Of a DNA stretch of 5,519 nucleotides, positions 1 through 5,081 are shown piece after piece; within the stretch, counting starts at the first letter, position 1; every line of letters starts with the position of its first letter. Below the pieces are notes generated by a model, which was not told the DNA's origin, made no database searches, and saw nothing but the letters and a program-made list of their open reading frames with translations. Source of the DNA: Pseudomonadota bacterium (lineage in GTDB: Bacteria > Pseudomonadota > Gammaproteobacteria > Burkholderiales > SHXO01); contig JAEZCG010000027.1 of assembly GCA_023430065.1 (NCBI GenBank), forward strand, positions 1 to 5,519, in the 5' to 3' direction. The position numbers and the translations under genes were made by a program.

Positions 1-1
1 G

Positions 2-43
2 GGTCTGGGCGAGCGTGGCGCCTCCTACATCTACGCGGGCTGA
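2..43 (+). CDS. C-terminal end of an upstream gene (partial)
   Basis: Frame 2 is open from the window edge and ends at TGA 41-43, giving the tail GLGERGASYIYAG. It has plausible codon use for this GC-rich genome. Thirteen residues are too few to assign a family. The stop lies 69 nt before the cytochrome start at 113, so this gene could belong to the same transcription unit. It may also be chance, because any frame at a window edge can be open for 13 codons. Confidence 0.35.
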   Translation, partial: GLGERGASYIYAG

Positions 44-112
44 CCGCCCGTGCGTCGGGGCGCGCGGGCGGTGCCCGTGTCTGCGCGCCCTCACCGCGAG
101 AAGACCTGCGGC

Positions 113-928
113 ATGAAGAGATGGCTGGTTCCGGCAGCCGGTGTGGTCGCCCTGTTGCTCTCGACCCTCCCCGCTGCCGCACGTCCGACCATCGAGGAGC
201 TGCAGCAGCGCGCGGTGCTCGACGACTACGAAGCGAACGTGCTGTTCGGCTACAACATCGTGATGAACAGCAACCGCTACGCGCCGCGCTATGCGGGCAA
301 CAAGCTGCGTTGCGCGAGCTGTCACCTGGACGGGGGCACGAAGGCGGACGGCTTCCCGCTGTTCGTCGCCGGCGTCTATCCCAAGTGGCGTGCGAAGAAC
401 GGCGTGCGCAACACGCTCGAGCGCCGCATCCGCGACTGCTTCCTGTTCAGCCTGAGCGGCATCATGCCGCCGGAAGAGGCGCCGGAAGTGCTGGCCGTCT
501 CCGCCTACATCAGTTACCTGTCCTACGGCAAGCCGATCGGCACGCCGCCCGAGGGCTGGGGGGTGCCGACCTTGCCGGACACGGGTGCCGATCCCGATCC
601 GGCACGCGGCCAGGCCGTGTACAAGCAGAACTGCGCCGTGTGCCACGGTGCCGATGGCGCGGGAATGGGCGAGATTCCTCCGGTGTGGGGCTTCCAGTCC
701 TACAACGAGGGATCGGGCATGAACGACGTGCCGCGGCTGGCCGGGTTCATCTGGGCCAACATGCCGCGCGGCATGGAGCGCAGCCTGACGCACCAGCAGG
801 CGCTCGACGTCGCCGCCTTCCTGCGCATCCAGCATCGCCCGTTCGACCCACGCGAAGGCAAGCTCAAGAAGCTTGCCGAGGAGCTCTACCACGGACTCTC
901 GCGTCTGTTCGGTGGCGGCAATCCCTGA
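113..928 (+). CDS. tsdA: TsdA-type diheme c-type cytochrome (thiosulfate dehydrogenase / tetrathionate reductase)
   Basis: Predicted periplasmic diheme cytochrome of 271 residues, interconverting thiosulfate and tetrathionate. I chose the ATG at 113 over the in-frame GTG at 50 because it begins directly with a Sec signal peptide (MKRW, a hydrophobic stretch to about residue 19, then PAAA before R24), with a weak purine-rich GAGAAG upstream at 98-103. Heme site 1 is CASCH (residues 67-71), followed by LDGGT and the FPL...YP.WRAKNG segment. The IRDCF motif puts Cys109 where TsdA proteins have their unusual axial Cys ligand of heme 1. Heme site 2 is CAVCHG (174-179), with IPPVWG and then ANMPRG, where Met217 is the likely distal ligand. 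Two heme sites, one lone Cys between them and the overall length fit TsdA well. SoxA also uses a Cys heme ligand, but the PPVWG...NMP second half favours TsdA. The SulP gene starts 12 nt downstream, suggesting an operon. The direction of catalysis cannot be told from sequence. Confidence 0.85.
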   Translation: MKRWLVPAAGVVALLLSTLPAAARPTIEELQQRAVLDDYEANVLFGYNIVMNSNRYAPRYAGNKLRCASCHLDGGTKADGFPLFVAGVYPKWRAKNGVRNTLERRIRDCFLFSLSGIMPPEEAPEVLAVSAYISYLSYGKPIGTPPEGWGVPTLPDTGADPDPARGQAVYKQNCAVCHGADGAGMGEIPPVWGFQSYNEGSGMNDVPRLAGFIWANMPRGMERSLTHQQALDVAAFLRIQHRPFDPREGKLKKLAEELYHGLSRLFGGGNP

Positions 929-940
929 CCCGGTGAGCGC

Positions 941-2434
941 GTGAGCCTGCTGCGCGAGGCGCTTCCCGACTTCTCGTGGTGGCGCCGGGTGAACGTGCGT
1001 CACGAACTGGTGTCGGGGCTGATCGGCGCGCTGCTGGTGATCCCCCAGGCGATCACGTTCGCCTACGTCACCGGTGTGGCACCCGAGTACGGCCTGTACT
1101 GCGCGGTGTTCGTCGGCTTCTTCGCGAGCCTGCTGGGCAACTCGCCGATGGTGGGCGGACCGAACACCGCGGTGTCGATCCTCATCGGCCTCACGGTGAT
1201 CCCGTTCGCCGGACGCGGATCGCCGCTGTACACCGAGCTGGTGCTGGCACTGAGCCTGATGGTCGGCCTGATGCAGCTGCTGATCTGGGTCGTGCGCGGC
1301 GGCGCGCTGTTCCGCTATCTCAGTCCGGCGGCGATCGTCGCGATCAAGGTCGGTGTGGGCGTGTGGCTCATCTCCTCCGCGCTCGAGGGCGCCACGGGGA
1401 TGGCGCCGATGATCACCAAGTTCCTCTACGAGAAGTACTTCATCATCCTCGGCGGCTGGCGCGAGCTGGTGAACCCGCACGCCGCCGCGGTCAGTGTCGT
1501 GACCGTGGTGGCGGGCCTGCTGCTGCGCAGGCGCTGGCGGCGCAGCTACATCGCCCTCGCCGTGCTGATCGGCAGCGCGGTGGGCGGGGCGATTTACGGA
1601 TGGGTCGGTCCGATCGCGTCCGACCTGGAACTGCTCGGCCACATCACCATCGCCGCATTGCCGGTGCAAATCCCGGTGCTCGGACCTCCGCACTGGTTGT
1701 TCCTCGAGCACGCGATCGGCGCGGGCGTCGCCATCGCCGTGCTCGGACTTGCGCAGTCGCTGGTCATCGCGCGCGATCTGAAGGCAACCGTCACCCCGAA
1801 CGTCGATCTGCACAAGGAAGTGTTCGCGCAGGGAATGTCCAACACGCTGGGCCCGTTCTTCTCCAGCTTTGCCGGATCGGGCAGCTTCAATCGCACCGCC
1901 GTTGCGCTGGAGATGGGCGCACGTACGCCCCTGTCCGGCCTCGTCGCGGCGATCGCCGTGGTGCTGCTCGCCTGGCTGCTGGGGCCGGTGCTGACCTATC
2001 TGCCGATGGCGGTGGTGGCCGGCGTCATGGTGCTGGTGGGCATCGGCATGATCCAGGTGCGCGAGATCCGGCCGATGCTCAACCTGGTGGACGGACCGGT
2101 GTTCGCGATCACGCTGTTCACCGTGCTGTTCATCGGTCTCGAGACCGGCATCCTGGTCGCCGTGGTCGCGTCCGTGATCTTCTTCGTGGCGAGCGCCTCC
2201 AGGCTGCGGCTGGCGATTTCGCACACCGGGGAGACCGAGCACATCAAGGTGAGCGGCAACCTGTTCTACGCCTCGATCGATCCGCTGGCGAAGCATCTGC
2301 ACGCGCAGCCGCAGGCGGTGACGACGCTGGATCTGTCGCGCGTGTCGTTCAAGGACTCGACCGCGATGGCGTTGATCGAGCGCGTGATGCGCGAGCGTGC
2401 GCGCAGCGGGGGAAAGCTCGAGGTGGTGGAGTAG
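941..2434 (+). CDS. SulP/SLC26-family anion transporter with short STAS domain
   Basis: Inner-membrane anion permease of 497 residues. The family moves sulfate, bicarbonate or other anions, usually with H+ or Na+. SulP hallmarks visible are the first-helix motif VIPQAITFAYVTGVAPEYGL (33-52), the GGPNTAVS segment (72-79), which matches the conserved anion-site region, and a run of about a dozen hydrophobic helices to about residue 420. A STAS domain follows from about 430, with LFYAS (441-445) and the conserved SFKDST motif (469-474). The start is GTG: the only nearby alternative, GTG 933, hits a stop after three codons. No good Shine-Dalgarno is visible, so translational coupling to tsdA is likely. 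The protein ends at KLEVVE, about where the fourth STAS strand should be, so the domain seems to lack its last 20-30 residues. Substrate is unknown; the tsdA neighbour makes a sulfur oxyanion plausible, but bicarbonate is also possible. Confidence 0.9.
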   Translation: MSLLREALPDFSWWRRVNVRHELVSGLIGALLVIPQAITFAYVTGVAPEYGLYCAVFVGFFASLLGNSPMVGGPNTAVSILIGLTVIPFAGRGSPLYTELVLALSLMVGLMQLLIWVVRGGALFRYLSPAAIVAIKVGVGVWLISSALEGATGMAPMITKFLYEKYFIILGGWRELVNPHAAAVSVVTVVAGLLLRRRWRRSYIALAVLIGSAVGGAIYGWVGPIASDLELLGHITIAALPVQIPVLGPPHWLFLEHAIGAGVAIAVLGLAQSLVIARDLKATVTPNVDLHKEVFAQGMSNTLGPFFSSFAGSGSFNRTAVALEMGARTPLSGLVAAIAVVLLAWLLGPVLTYLPMAVVAGVMVLVGIGMIQVREIRPMLNLVDGPVFAITLFTVLFIGLETGILVAVVASVIFFVASASRLRLAISHTGETEHIKVSGNLFYASIDPLAKHLHAQPQAVTTLDLSRVSFKDSTAMALIERVMRERARSGGKLEVVE

Positions 2435-2466
2435 GGAGGGTCAGGTGGATGTTGTGGTCCCGTGCC

Positions 2467-2520
2467 TTGGTGTCATCCCGAGTCTCGGTGCCCTCTCGAG
2501 CCTCGGTGTCATTCCGAGCC
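2467..2520 (+). repeat. Triplicated 18-bp repeat arm
   Basis: Three contiguous 18-bp units: TTGGTGTCATCCCGAGTC (2467-2484), TCGGTGCCCTCTCGAGCC (2485-2502) and TCGGTGTCATTCCGAGCC (2503-2520). The third is also the left arm of the first full hairpin repeat. This looks like local slippage or duplication of the arm alone; the middle copy is the most diverged. Confidence 0.75.
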
Positions 2521-2598
2521 GAAGGTGAGGGATCCTCGCTCTGCAGCCTCCACCCCGAGGATTCCTCGCTGCGCTCGCGCTGCGCTCGGAATGACACC
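2505..2598 (+). repeat. HPERSEG-type hairpin repeat, copy 1
   Basis: Element of 94 bp bounded by a perfect 15-bp inverted repeat, GGTGTCATTCCGAGC at the left and its reverse complement at 2584-2598. A second inner pair (GAGGGATCCTCG on the left, CGAGGATTCCTCG on the right) also pairs, so the whole unit can fold into one long imperfect hairpin with a loop around 2540-2552. It carries no coding capacity beyond chance. It resembles the short palindromic repeats scattered through many proteobacterial genomes, whose translations are often misannotated as proteins. Confidence 0.85.
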
Positions 2599-2616
2599 GA
2601 TTGGGTAGCCTACCTC

Positions 2617-2710
2617 GGTGTCATCCCGAGCCGAAGGTGAGGGATCCTCGCTTTGCAGTGTCCACTACGAGGATTCTTCCCTGCGCTCGCGCCACGCTCG
2701 GAATGACATC
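2617..2710 (+). repeat. HPERSEG-type hairpin repeat, copy 2
   Basis: Same length (94 bp) and architecture as copy 1, 18 bp after it. Left end GGTGTCATCCCGAGC, right end GCTCGGAATGACATC. The arms differ at two positions, and the centre is diverged (CTTTGCAGTGTCCACTAC). It is followed by a 61-bp spacer (2711-2771) that recurs after copy 3. Confidence 0.85.
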
Positions 2711-2924
2711 GTGGTTCCCAGAATTGCCGCGACGCGGGTGAGGCGCCACCACACAGCATGGCCTCTCCTACGGTGTCATCCCGAACGCAGTGAGGGATCC
2801 TCGCTCTGCAGCGTCCACGGCGAGGATTCCTCGCTGCGCTCGCGCTACGCTCGGAATGACACCGTGGTCCCAAGATTTGCCACGACGCTGGTGGAGCGCC
2901 ACCACACAGCATGGCCTTTCTTAC
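2711..2924 (+). repeat. Duplicated 61-bp spacer, part of a ~154-bp tandem block
   Basis: The spacers 2711-2771 and 2864-2924 are both 61 bp and clearly homologous. Each starts GTGGT(T)CCCA, contains CGCCACCACACAGCATGGCC and ends TACGG into the next hairpin element. The duplication unit is therefore hairpin plus spacer, about 153-155 bp, not the hairpin alone. This argues for tandem duplication rather than independent insertion of copies 2, 3 and 4. Confidence 0.8.
2772..2863 (+). repeat. HPERSEG-type hairpin repeat, copy 3
   Basis: A 92-bp copy with left end GGTGTCATCCCGAACGCAG, a variant of the left arm shared with copy 4, and right end GCTCGGAATGACACC. It sits 155 bp after the start of copy 2 and 153 bp before the start of copy 4. 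It is followed by the second spacer copy, 2864-2924. Confidence 0.85.
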
Positions 2925-3015
2925 GGTGTCATCCCGAACGCAGTGAGGGATCCTCGGCTTGCAGCCTCCACCAAGAAGATTTTTCCATTTGCGACGCTAC
3001 GCTCGGAATGACAAC
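2925..3015 (+). repeat. HPERSEG-type hairpin repeat, copy 4 (diverged right half)
   Basis: A 91-bp copy. The left end matches copy 3 (GGTGTCATCCCGAACGCAG) and the right end is GCTCGGAATGACAAC. The right inner arm is decayed to an AT-richer stretch (about 2972-2990, AAGAAGATTTTTCCATTTG), so the inner stem is weakened while the outer stem is kept. Confidence 0.8.
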
Positions 3016-3058
3016 CTGGCGTGCGGACGTCATGGGTTCTGTATCAGACCTTCTACCC

Positions 3059-3201
3059 GCCGCCGGCTGGCGGCGTCACACCCTCGTAGCGTCGCCGGCC
3101 GGCGGCGTCACATCGGCGTGCCGTCACTCCGTTGAGTGTCACACGTGCGCGCCGTCACGCGTCGAATGCGTCACACGCTCGTGGCGTTCACGCGCGCGGT
3201 A
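3059..3201 (+). repeat. 16-bp-period direct repeat array (GTCACAC motif)
   Basis: A GTCAC-like start recurs at 3075, 3091 (GTCGC), 3107, 3123, 3138, 3154, 3170 and 3186 (GTTCAC), giving spacings of 16,16,16,15,16,16,16. The approximate unit is GTCACAC followed by variable bases and a GC end, for example GTCACACGTGCGCGCC (3138) and GTCACACGCTCGTGGC (3170). The first 64 bp show a 32-bp super-unit in which a GC palindrome unit (3059 and 3091, GCCGGC core) alternates with a GTCACA unit (3075 and 3107). A 7-bp stem with a GGCT loop lies at 3058-3075. The array is unlike the hairpin repeats next to it. It ends 18 bp from the stop of the minus-strand gene. Function unknown; the layout resembles a protein-binding direct-repeat array or a decaying minisatellite. 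Confidence 0.7.
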
Positions 3202-3218
3202 CGTAACGACGCTGCCCG

Positions 3219-3968
3219 CTATCCCTCCACCCTCGGCTGGTGATAGAACCGCACCACCTGCACGATCGGGTCGTTCGTGCTGCTGACGAACCCCCGCAGC
3301 ACGAGGCGATAGCGCCCGGCGGGCGCCGAGTCGGCCTGCCACTTCACCGACAACGGACGTCCACCGGCCTGGCGCCCGACATTCTGTGAGAAGAGGGCCT
3401 GCTGACCGGCCTCGGGGTAGATCGCCGCCCGCACCACCGACTCCTCGCGCAGCCGGAAGTAGAAGACATAGGACTTCACCGTCGACGGCGGACTGGACTG
3501 GTACAGCAGGACCGGCGCGACCGTTTCGTCCGCGCTCGGCGTCGCCTTGTCCAGCCGCGCCACCACGCCCAGATCGTAGGGTTGCAGATCGCGCAGCTGC
3601 TTGAGGACTTCACCGGTCGGCCACTCGAACACGTTGCCGAAGCCGGTGCGCCACGCCTCCCGTGGCTGCACGCGATCGAGCCAGTAGTAATGCTTGTAGT
3701 CCAGTTCCCGCACGACCAGGCTGACGGGACGCTGCCGGTCGAGATAGAAACGCGCGCGCAGACGATCCCCGAGGGCGGGCGACGATTCGCGATAATCGAT
3801 CTGGGCGGCGAGCAACTCGACGTCGAAGCCCGACACGGGCTTGGGCTTGATGCCCTCGAATCGATTGGCGCGTCGCTGGTACTGGAGTTCGTCCTGCGCG
3901 TGCAGCGCCGGCGCGCTGCAGAGCGACGACAGCACGAGGACGACAACGAGGAAGAAAGAGCGGAACAC
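3219..3968 (-). CDS. Exported protein of unknown function, 249 residues
   Basis: I do not recognise the family. The start is GTG at 3966-3968, chosen because a strong AGGAGGTG lies 5 nt upstream (3974-3981). Residues 1-24 form a Sec signal peptide (FRSFFLVVVLVLSS core, cleavage likely after ALHA, mature QDELQY). C17 does not sit in a proper lipobox, since Leu precedes it. The mature part is rich in aromatic and beta-prone segments: FDVELLAAQIDYR (48-60), YKHYYWLDRV (91-100), FEWPTGEVLKQLRDLQPYDLG (114-134), SYVFYFRLRE (166-175). The C-terminal segment KWQADSAPAGRYRLVLRGF (209-227) resembles the last strands of a FlgD-like or other Ig-like fold, which is a weak clue only. The mature part has no Cys and no evident catalytic motif. 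A periplasmic structural or binding protein is the safest reading. It lies 92 nt downstream of the YHS-like gene on the same strand and may share its transcript. Confidence 0.85.
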   Translation of the reverse strand: MFRSFFLVVVLVLSSLCSAPALHAQDELQYQRRANRFEGIKPKPVSGFDVELLAAQIDYRESSPALGDRLRARFYLDRQRPVSLVVRELDYKHYYWLDRVQPREAWRTGFGNVFEWPTGEVLKQLRDLQPYDLGVVARLDKATPSADETVAPVLLYQSSPPSTVKSYVFYFRLREESVVRAAIYPEAGQQALFSQNVGRQAGGRPLSVKWQADSAPAGRYRLVLRGFVSSTNDPIVQVVRFYHQPRVEG

Positions 3969-3973
3969 TACGC

Positions 3974-3996
3974 ACCTCCTGTCGGCTGTCGCCGAC
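3974..3996 (-). promoter_or_regulatory. Stem-loop abutting a strong Shine-Dalgarno
   Basis: On the minus strand, GTCGGC-GACA-GCCGAC (3996 down to 3981) forms a perfect 6-bp GC-rich stem. Its last base is also the first base of AGGAGGTG (3981-3974), 5 nt before the GTG start at 3968. The stem would not hide the ribosome site but touches it, so it could act as a 5' mRNA stabiliser or a weak modulator of translation. No regulator is implied by the sequence. Confidence 0.45.
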
Positions 3997-4060
3997 GAGT
4001 CGAGCAGGAGGCGCGTAGCTTACAACGTCACGCGCGGGAAGGAGCGTGTGAACGAGCCGA

Positions 4061-4315
4061 TCACATCCGGCCGAACTGGTCCTGCGCCTTCTCCAGATTG
4101 GCCTCGGCGTCGGACATGAACTTGCTCTTGGCTTCCTCGCTGCTGAAGCAGTAGGTCTTGCCGCCGATTTTCTCGTTAACCGAGCAGTCGGTCTTCACGT
4201 GCTTGCCCATCGACATGCCGTAGGCGCATTCGTTGTTGAACTCGCCCTTCACGTCGGCGGCGAGCGCGGTGCCGGCAACGAACGACAGTGCGATGGCGAT
4301 CAAGGTCTTCTTCAT
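4061..4315 (-). CDS. Small exported Cys/Met protein resembling a YHS domain
   Basis: An 84-residue protein. The ATG at 4315 is chosen over the upstream in-frame start at 4372 because it begins a clean Sec signal peptide (MKKTLIAIALSFVAGTALA, cleavage before ADVKG) and has GGAGA about 7 nt upstream. The mature part of about 65 residues carries NECAYGMSMGKHVKTDC (28-44) and GGKTYCFSSEEAKSKFMSD (51-69). The order C..GM, then GK.Y.FSSEEAK.KF, then an acidic/Ala helix echoes the YHS (TRASH-like) domain, where a Cys-Gly-Met stretch and a GK.YYFCS.EC..KF stretch are typical. The cysteines here are C30, C44 and C56, and the second YHS Cys pair is replaced by SSEEA. Metal binding, for example Cu(I) through Cys and Met, is possible but not shown. 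Family assignment is by eye. Confidence 0.85.
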   Translation of the reverse strand: MKKTLIAIALSFVAGTALAADVKGEFNNECAYGMSMGKHVKTDCSVNEKIGGKTYCFSSEEAKSKFMSDAEANLEKAQDQFGRM

Positions 4316-4382
4316 GGTTCGGTCTCCATAGTCGGTACCGGGGATGCCCGGCGAGATGCACGCGCGTCGCATGGGGAGTGAA

Positions 4383-4401
4383 CGGGAGGCACATTCTCCC
4401 G
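4383..4401. promoter_or_regulatory. Inverted repeat CGGGAG-N7-CTCCCG upstream of the YHS-like gene
   Basis: Perfect 6-bp arms around a 7-bp centre (GCACATT), 68 bp upstream of the YHS-like start. The size and symmetry suit a dimeric regulator site, or a hairpin in the leader. No family-specific operator is recognised, and in GC-rich DNA a 6-bp palindrome can occur by chance. Confidence 0.25.
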
Positions 4402-4477
4402 CATGCTCCGGCGTGCGTGGCGGTTCCGTGCAAGTGGCGTTCCCGGATCAGATGGGCGCATGTCGTCGCCCCGCAAG

Positions 4478-4513
4478 AGCGAGGATCCCTCGCCTTCGGC
4501 TCGGGATGACACC
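4478..4513 (-). repeat. Half copy of the HPERSEG-type repeat, reverse orientation
   Basis: These 36 bp match the reverse complement of the left half of copy 2 (2617-2652) with one difference. The half ends exactly at the terminal GGATGACACC, so the outer end is intact and the truncation is at the loop side. The other half is absent. Confidence 0.75.
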
Positions 4514-4614
4514 GCTGGTTGGTCCCCCGCGGGCAAGGACGACGTCGGGAAAGTGACGATGCCCAGCACCCGACGGCGTCATTGTGGCGAGGGAAGAGAT
4601 CCCGACGATCCAAC

Positions 4615-4648
4615 GGTGTCATTCCGAGCGCACGCGAGGAATCCTCGG
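4615..4648 (-). repeat. Second half copy of the HPERSEG-type repeat
   Basis: It begins with the intact terminus GGTGTCATTCCGAGCGCA and runs into GAGGAATCCTCGG, matching the reverse complement of the right half of copy 1 with a short internal deletion. It faces the half copy at 4478-4513 across 101 bp, terminus to terminus. Confidence 0.65.
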
Positions 4649-4763
4649 GGTGGGCGCACGATCGAACCCCTCTCGCGCCCGGGTGCGTGAGTTGCACTGG
4701 GATTGCGCTGCGTCAATGCGCGCACGTTCACGCGCGTGCAACGATAGTGCAGTTACATACAGT

Positions 4764-4791
4764 GACACGACGCCGATCCGGCGTCCGTGTC
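4764..4791 (+). promoter_or_regulatory. Bulged stem-loop before the HMA-like gene
   Basis: GACACGACGCC (4764-4774) pairs with GGCGTCCGTGTC (4780-4791) through 11 base pairs, with one bulged base and a GATCC loop, followed by GTTTCT. It ends 35 nt before the ATG at 4827, so it may be a leader hairpin. The following T-tract is too short and interrupted for a confident intrinsic terminator. It could also stop read-through from upstream. Confidence 0.45.
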
Positions 4792-4826
4792 GTTTCTACA
4801 GTAAGCAGTGCCATGGAGGGGACACC

Positions 4827-5081
4827 ATGTATGAGAGAGAACGTGCCTGCGAGGCGGCGTCGCTGCGCATCGACGGTCTCGACGGCGCCATGAGAAGAAC
4901 CAGCGTGCGCAGCGCCCTGGAGTCGATTCGGGGGGTGCGCAGCGTGGAAGTGTCGGACAGCGAGCCCAGTGCGCGCGTCCTGTTCGACCCCACGCGCGTG
5001 GTGCCGCAGCAGCTGCGGCTGGCCGTGCGCGCCGTGGGATGCAGGGTCGAGTCGATCCTGCTGCCGCCCGACCAGGCCTAG
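4827..5081 (+). CDS. Small HMA-like (heavy-metal-associated fold) protein lacking CxxC
   Basis: An 84-residue, probably cytoplasmic protein with no signal peptide. The ATG at 4827 is chosen for its strong GGAGGGG (4815-4821), 5 nt upstream. The frame is open further upstream, but into repeat DNA. The pattern fits a beta-alpha-beta-beta-alpha-beta HMA domain: SLRIDGL (12-18), helix TSVRSALESIRGV (25-37), strand RSVEVSD (38-44), ARVLFDPTRV (49-58), helix PQQLRLAVRAVGC (60-72), RVESILL (73-79). The ALE.IRGV.SVEV and V.FDP elements are typical of CopZ/MerP-like proteins and P-ATPase N-termini. The metal loop GM.C..C is replaced: G17, then G20 and R23 stand where the two cysteines should be. The remaining cysteines, C8 and C72, are not at the canonical sites. 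It is therefore unlikely to be a standard copper chaperone and may bind a protein partner or another ligand. Confidence 0.8.
   Translation: MYERERACEAASLRIDGLDGAMRRTSVRSALESIRGVRSVEVSDSEPSARVLFDPTRVVPQQLRLAVRAVGCRVESILLPPDQA

Larger units (their letters stand above)
2435..3218. other. Repeat-rich convergent intergenic region without a supported gene
   Basis: This 784-bp stretch lies between the stops of the SulP gene (+) and the 249-residue exported protein (-). Open frames exist on both strands, but their translations are the repeats themselves (HPERSEG-like on one strand, CHSERSAS-like on the other), without a recognisable domain or ribosome site. It holds a triplicated 18-bp arm, four hairpin repeats and a 16-bp-period array, each listed separately. 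No U-tract terminator is visible. The hairpin repeats may themselves separate the two converging transcripts. Confidence 0.85.
4316..4826. other. Divergent intergenic region with two repeat halves and stem-loops
   Basis: This 511-bp gap separates the minus-strand YHS-like gene from the plus-strand HMA-like gene, so it should contain both promoters. I see no convincing -35/-10 pair on either strand. It contains two half copies of the hairpin repeat (4478-4513 and 4615-4648), a 6-bp inverted repeat at 4383-4401 and a bulged stem-loop at 4764-4791. Open frames here lack signal peptides, domains and ribosome sites and largely translate the repeats. Confidence 0.75.

Noticed and set aside
50..112. 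GTG at 50 as the tsdA start
   Set aside because: It would add 21 Arg-rich residues before the signal peptide. The ATG at 113 starts directly at a normal one.
121..936. 271-codon plus-strand frame overlapping tsdA
   Set aside because: Shadow frame lacking both heme motifs. The overlapping frame has CxxCH twice and a signal peptide.
976..2640. 554-codon plus-strand frame overlapping the SulP gene
   Set aside because: Arg/Gly-rich shadow in another frame of a gene with clear SulP motifs. It runs out into the repeats.
2610..2912. Minus-strand open frame with two CHSER-type repeats
   Set aside because: It is the complementary reading of the same repeats and spacer. There is no independent coding signal.
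2505..3015. Possible CRISPR array from regularly spaced repeats
   Set aside because: Units are about 92 bp imperfect hairpins, and the spacers are homologous to each other rather than unique. No cas genes are nearby.
3059..3201. Plasmid-type iterons marking a replication origin
   Set aside because: Period and direct orientation are suggestive, but no replication initiator gene, AT-rich melting region or DnaA box is visible, and the units are strongly diverged.
2618..3286. Long plus-strand open frame (222 codons) through the repeat region
   Set aside because: Its translation is the repeat itself (HPERSEGSSLCSVH...EDSSLRSR recurring), with no ribosome site or domain. GC-rich palindromic repeats stay open by composition.
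3966..4018. Lipoprotein signal in the 249-residue exported protein (C17)
   Set aside because: The residue before Cys is Leu, which does not fit a lipobox. An ordinary cleavage site ALHA follows at residues 21-24.
4176..4697. 173-codon minus-strand frame
   Set aside because: It overlaps the YHS-like gene in a shifted frame and translates repeat halves upstream. It has no signal peptide or domain.
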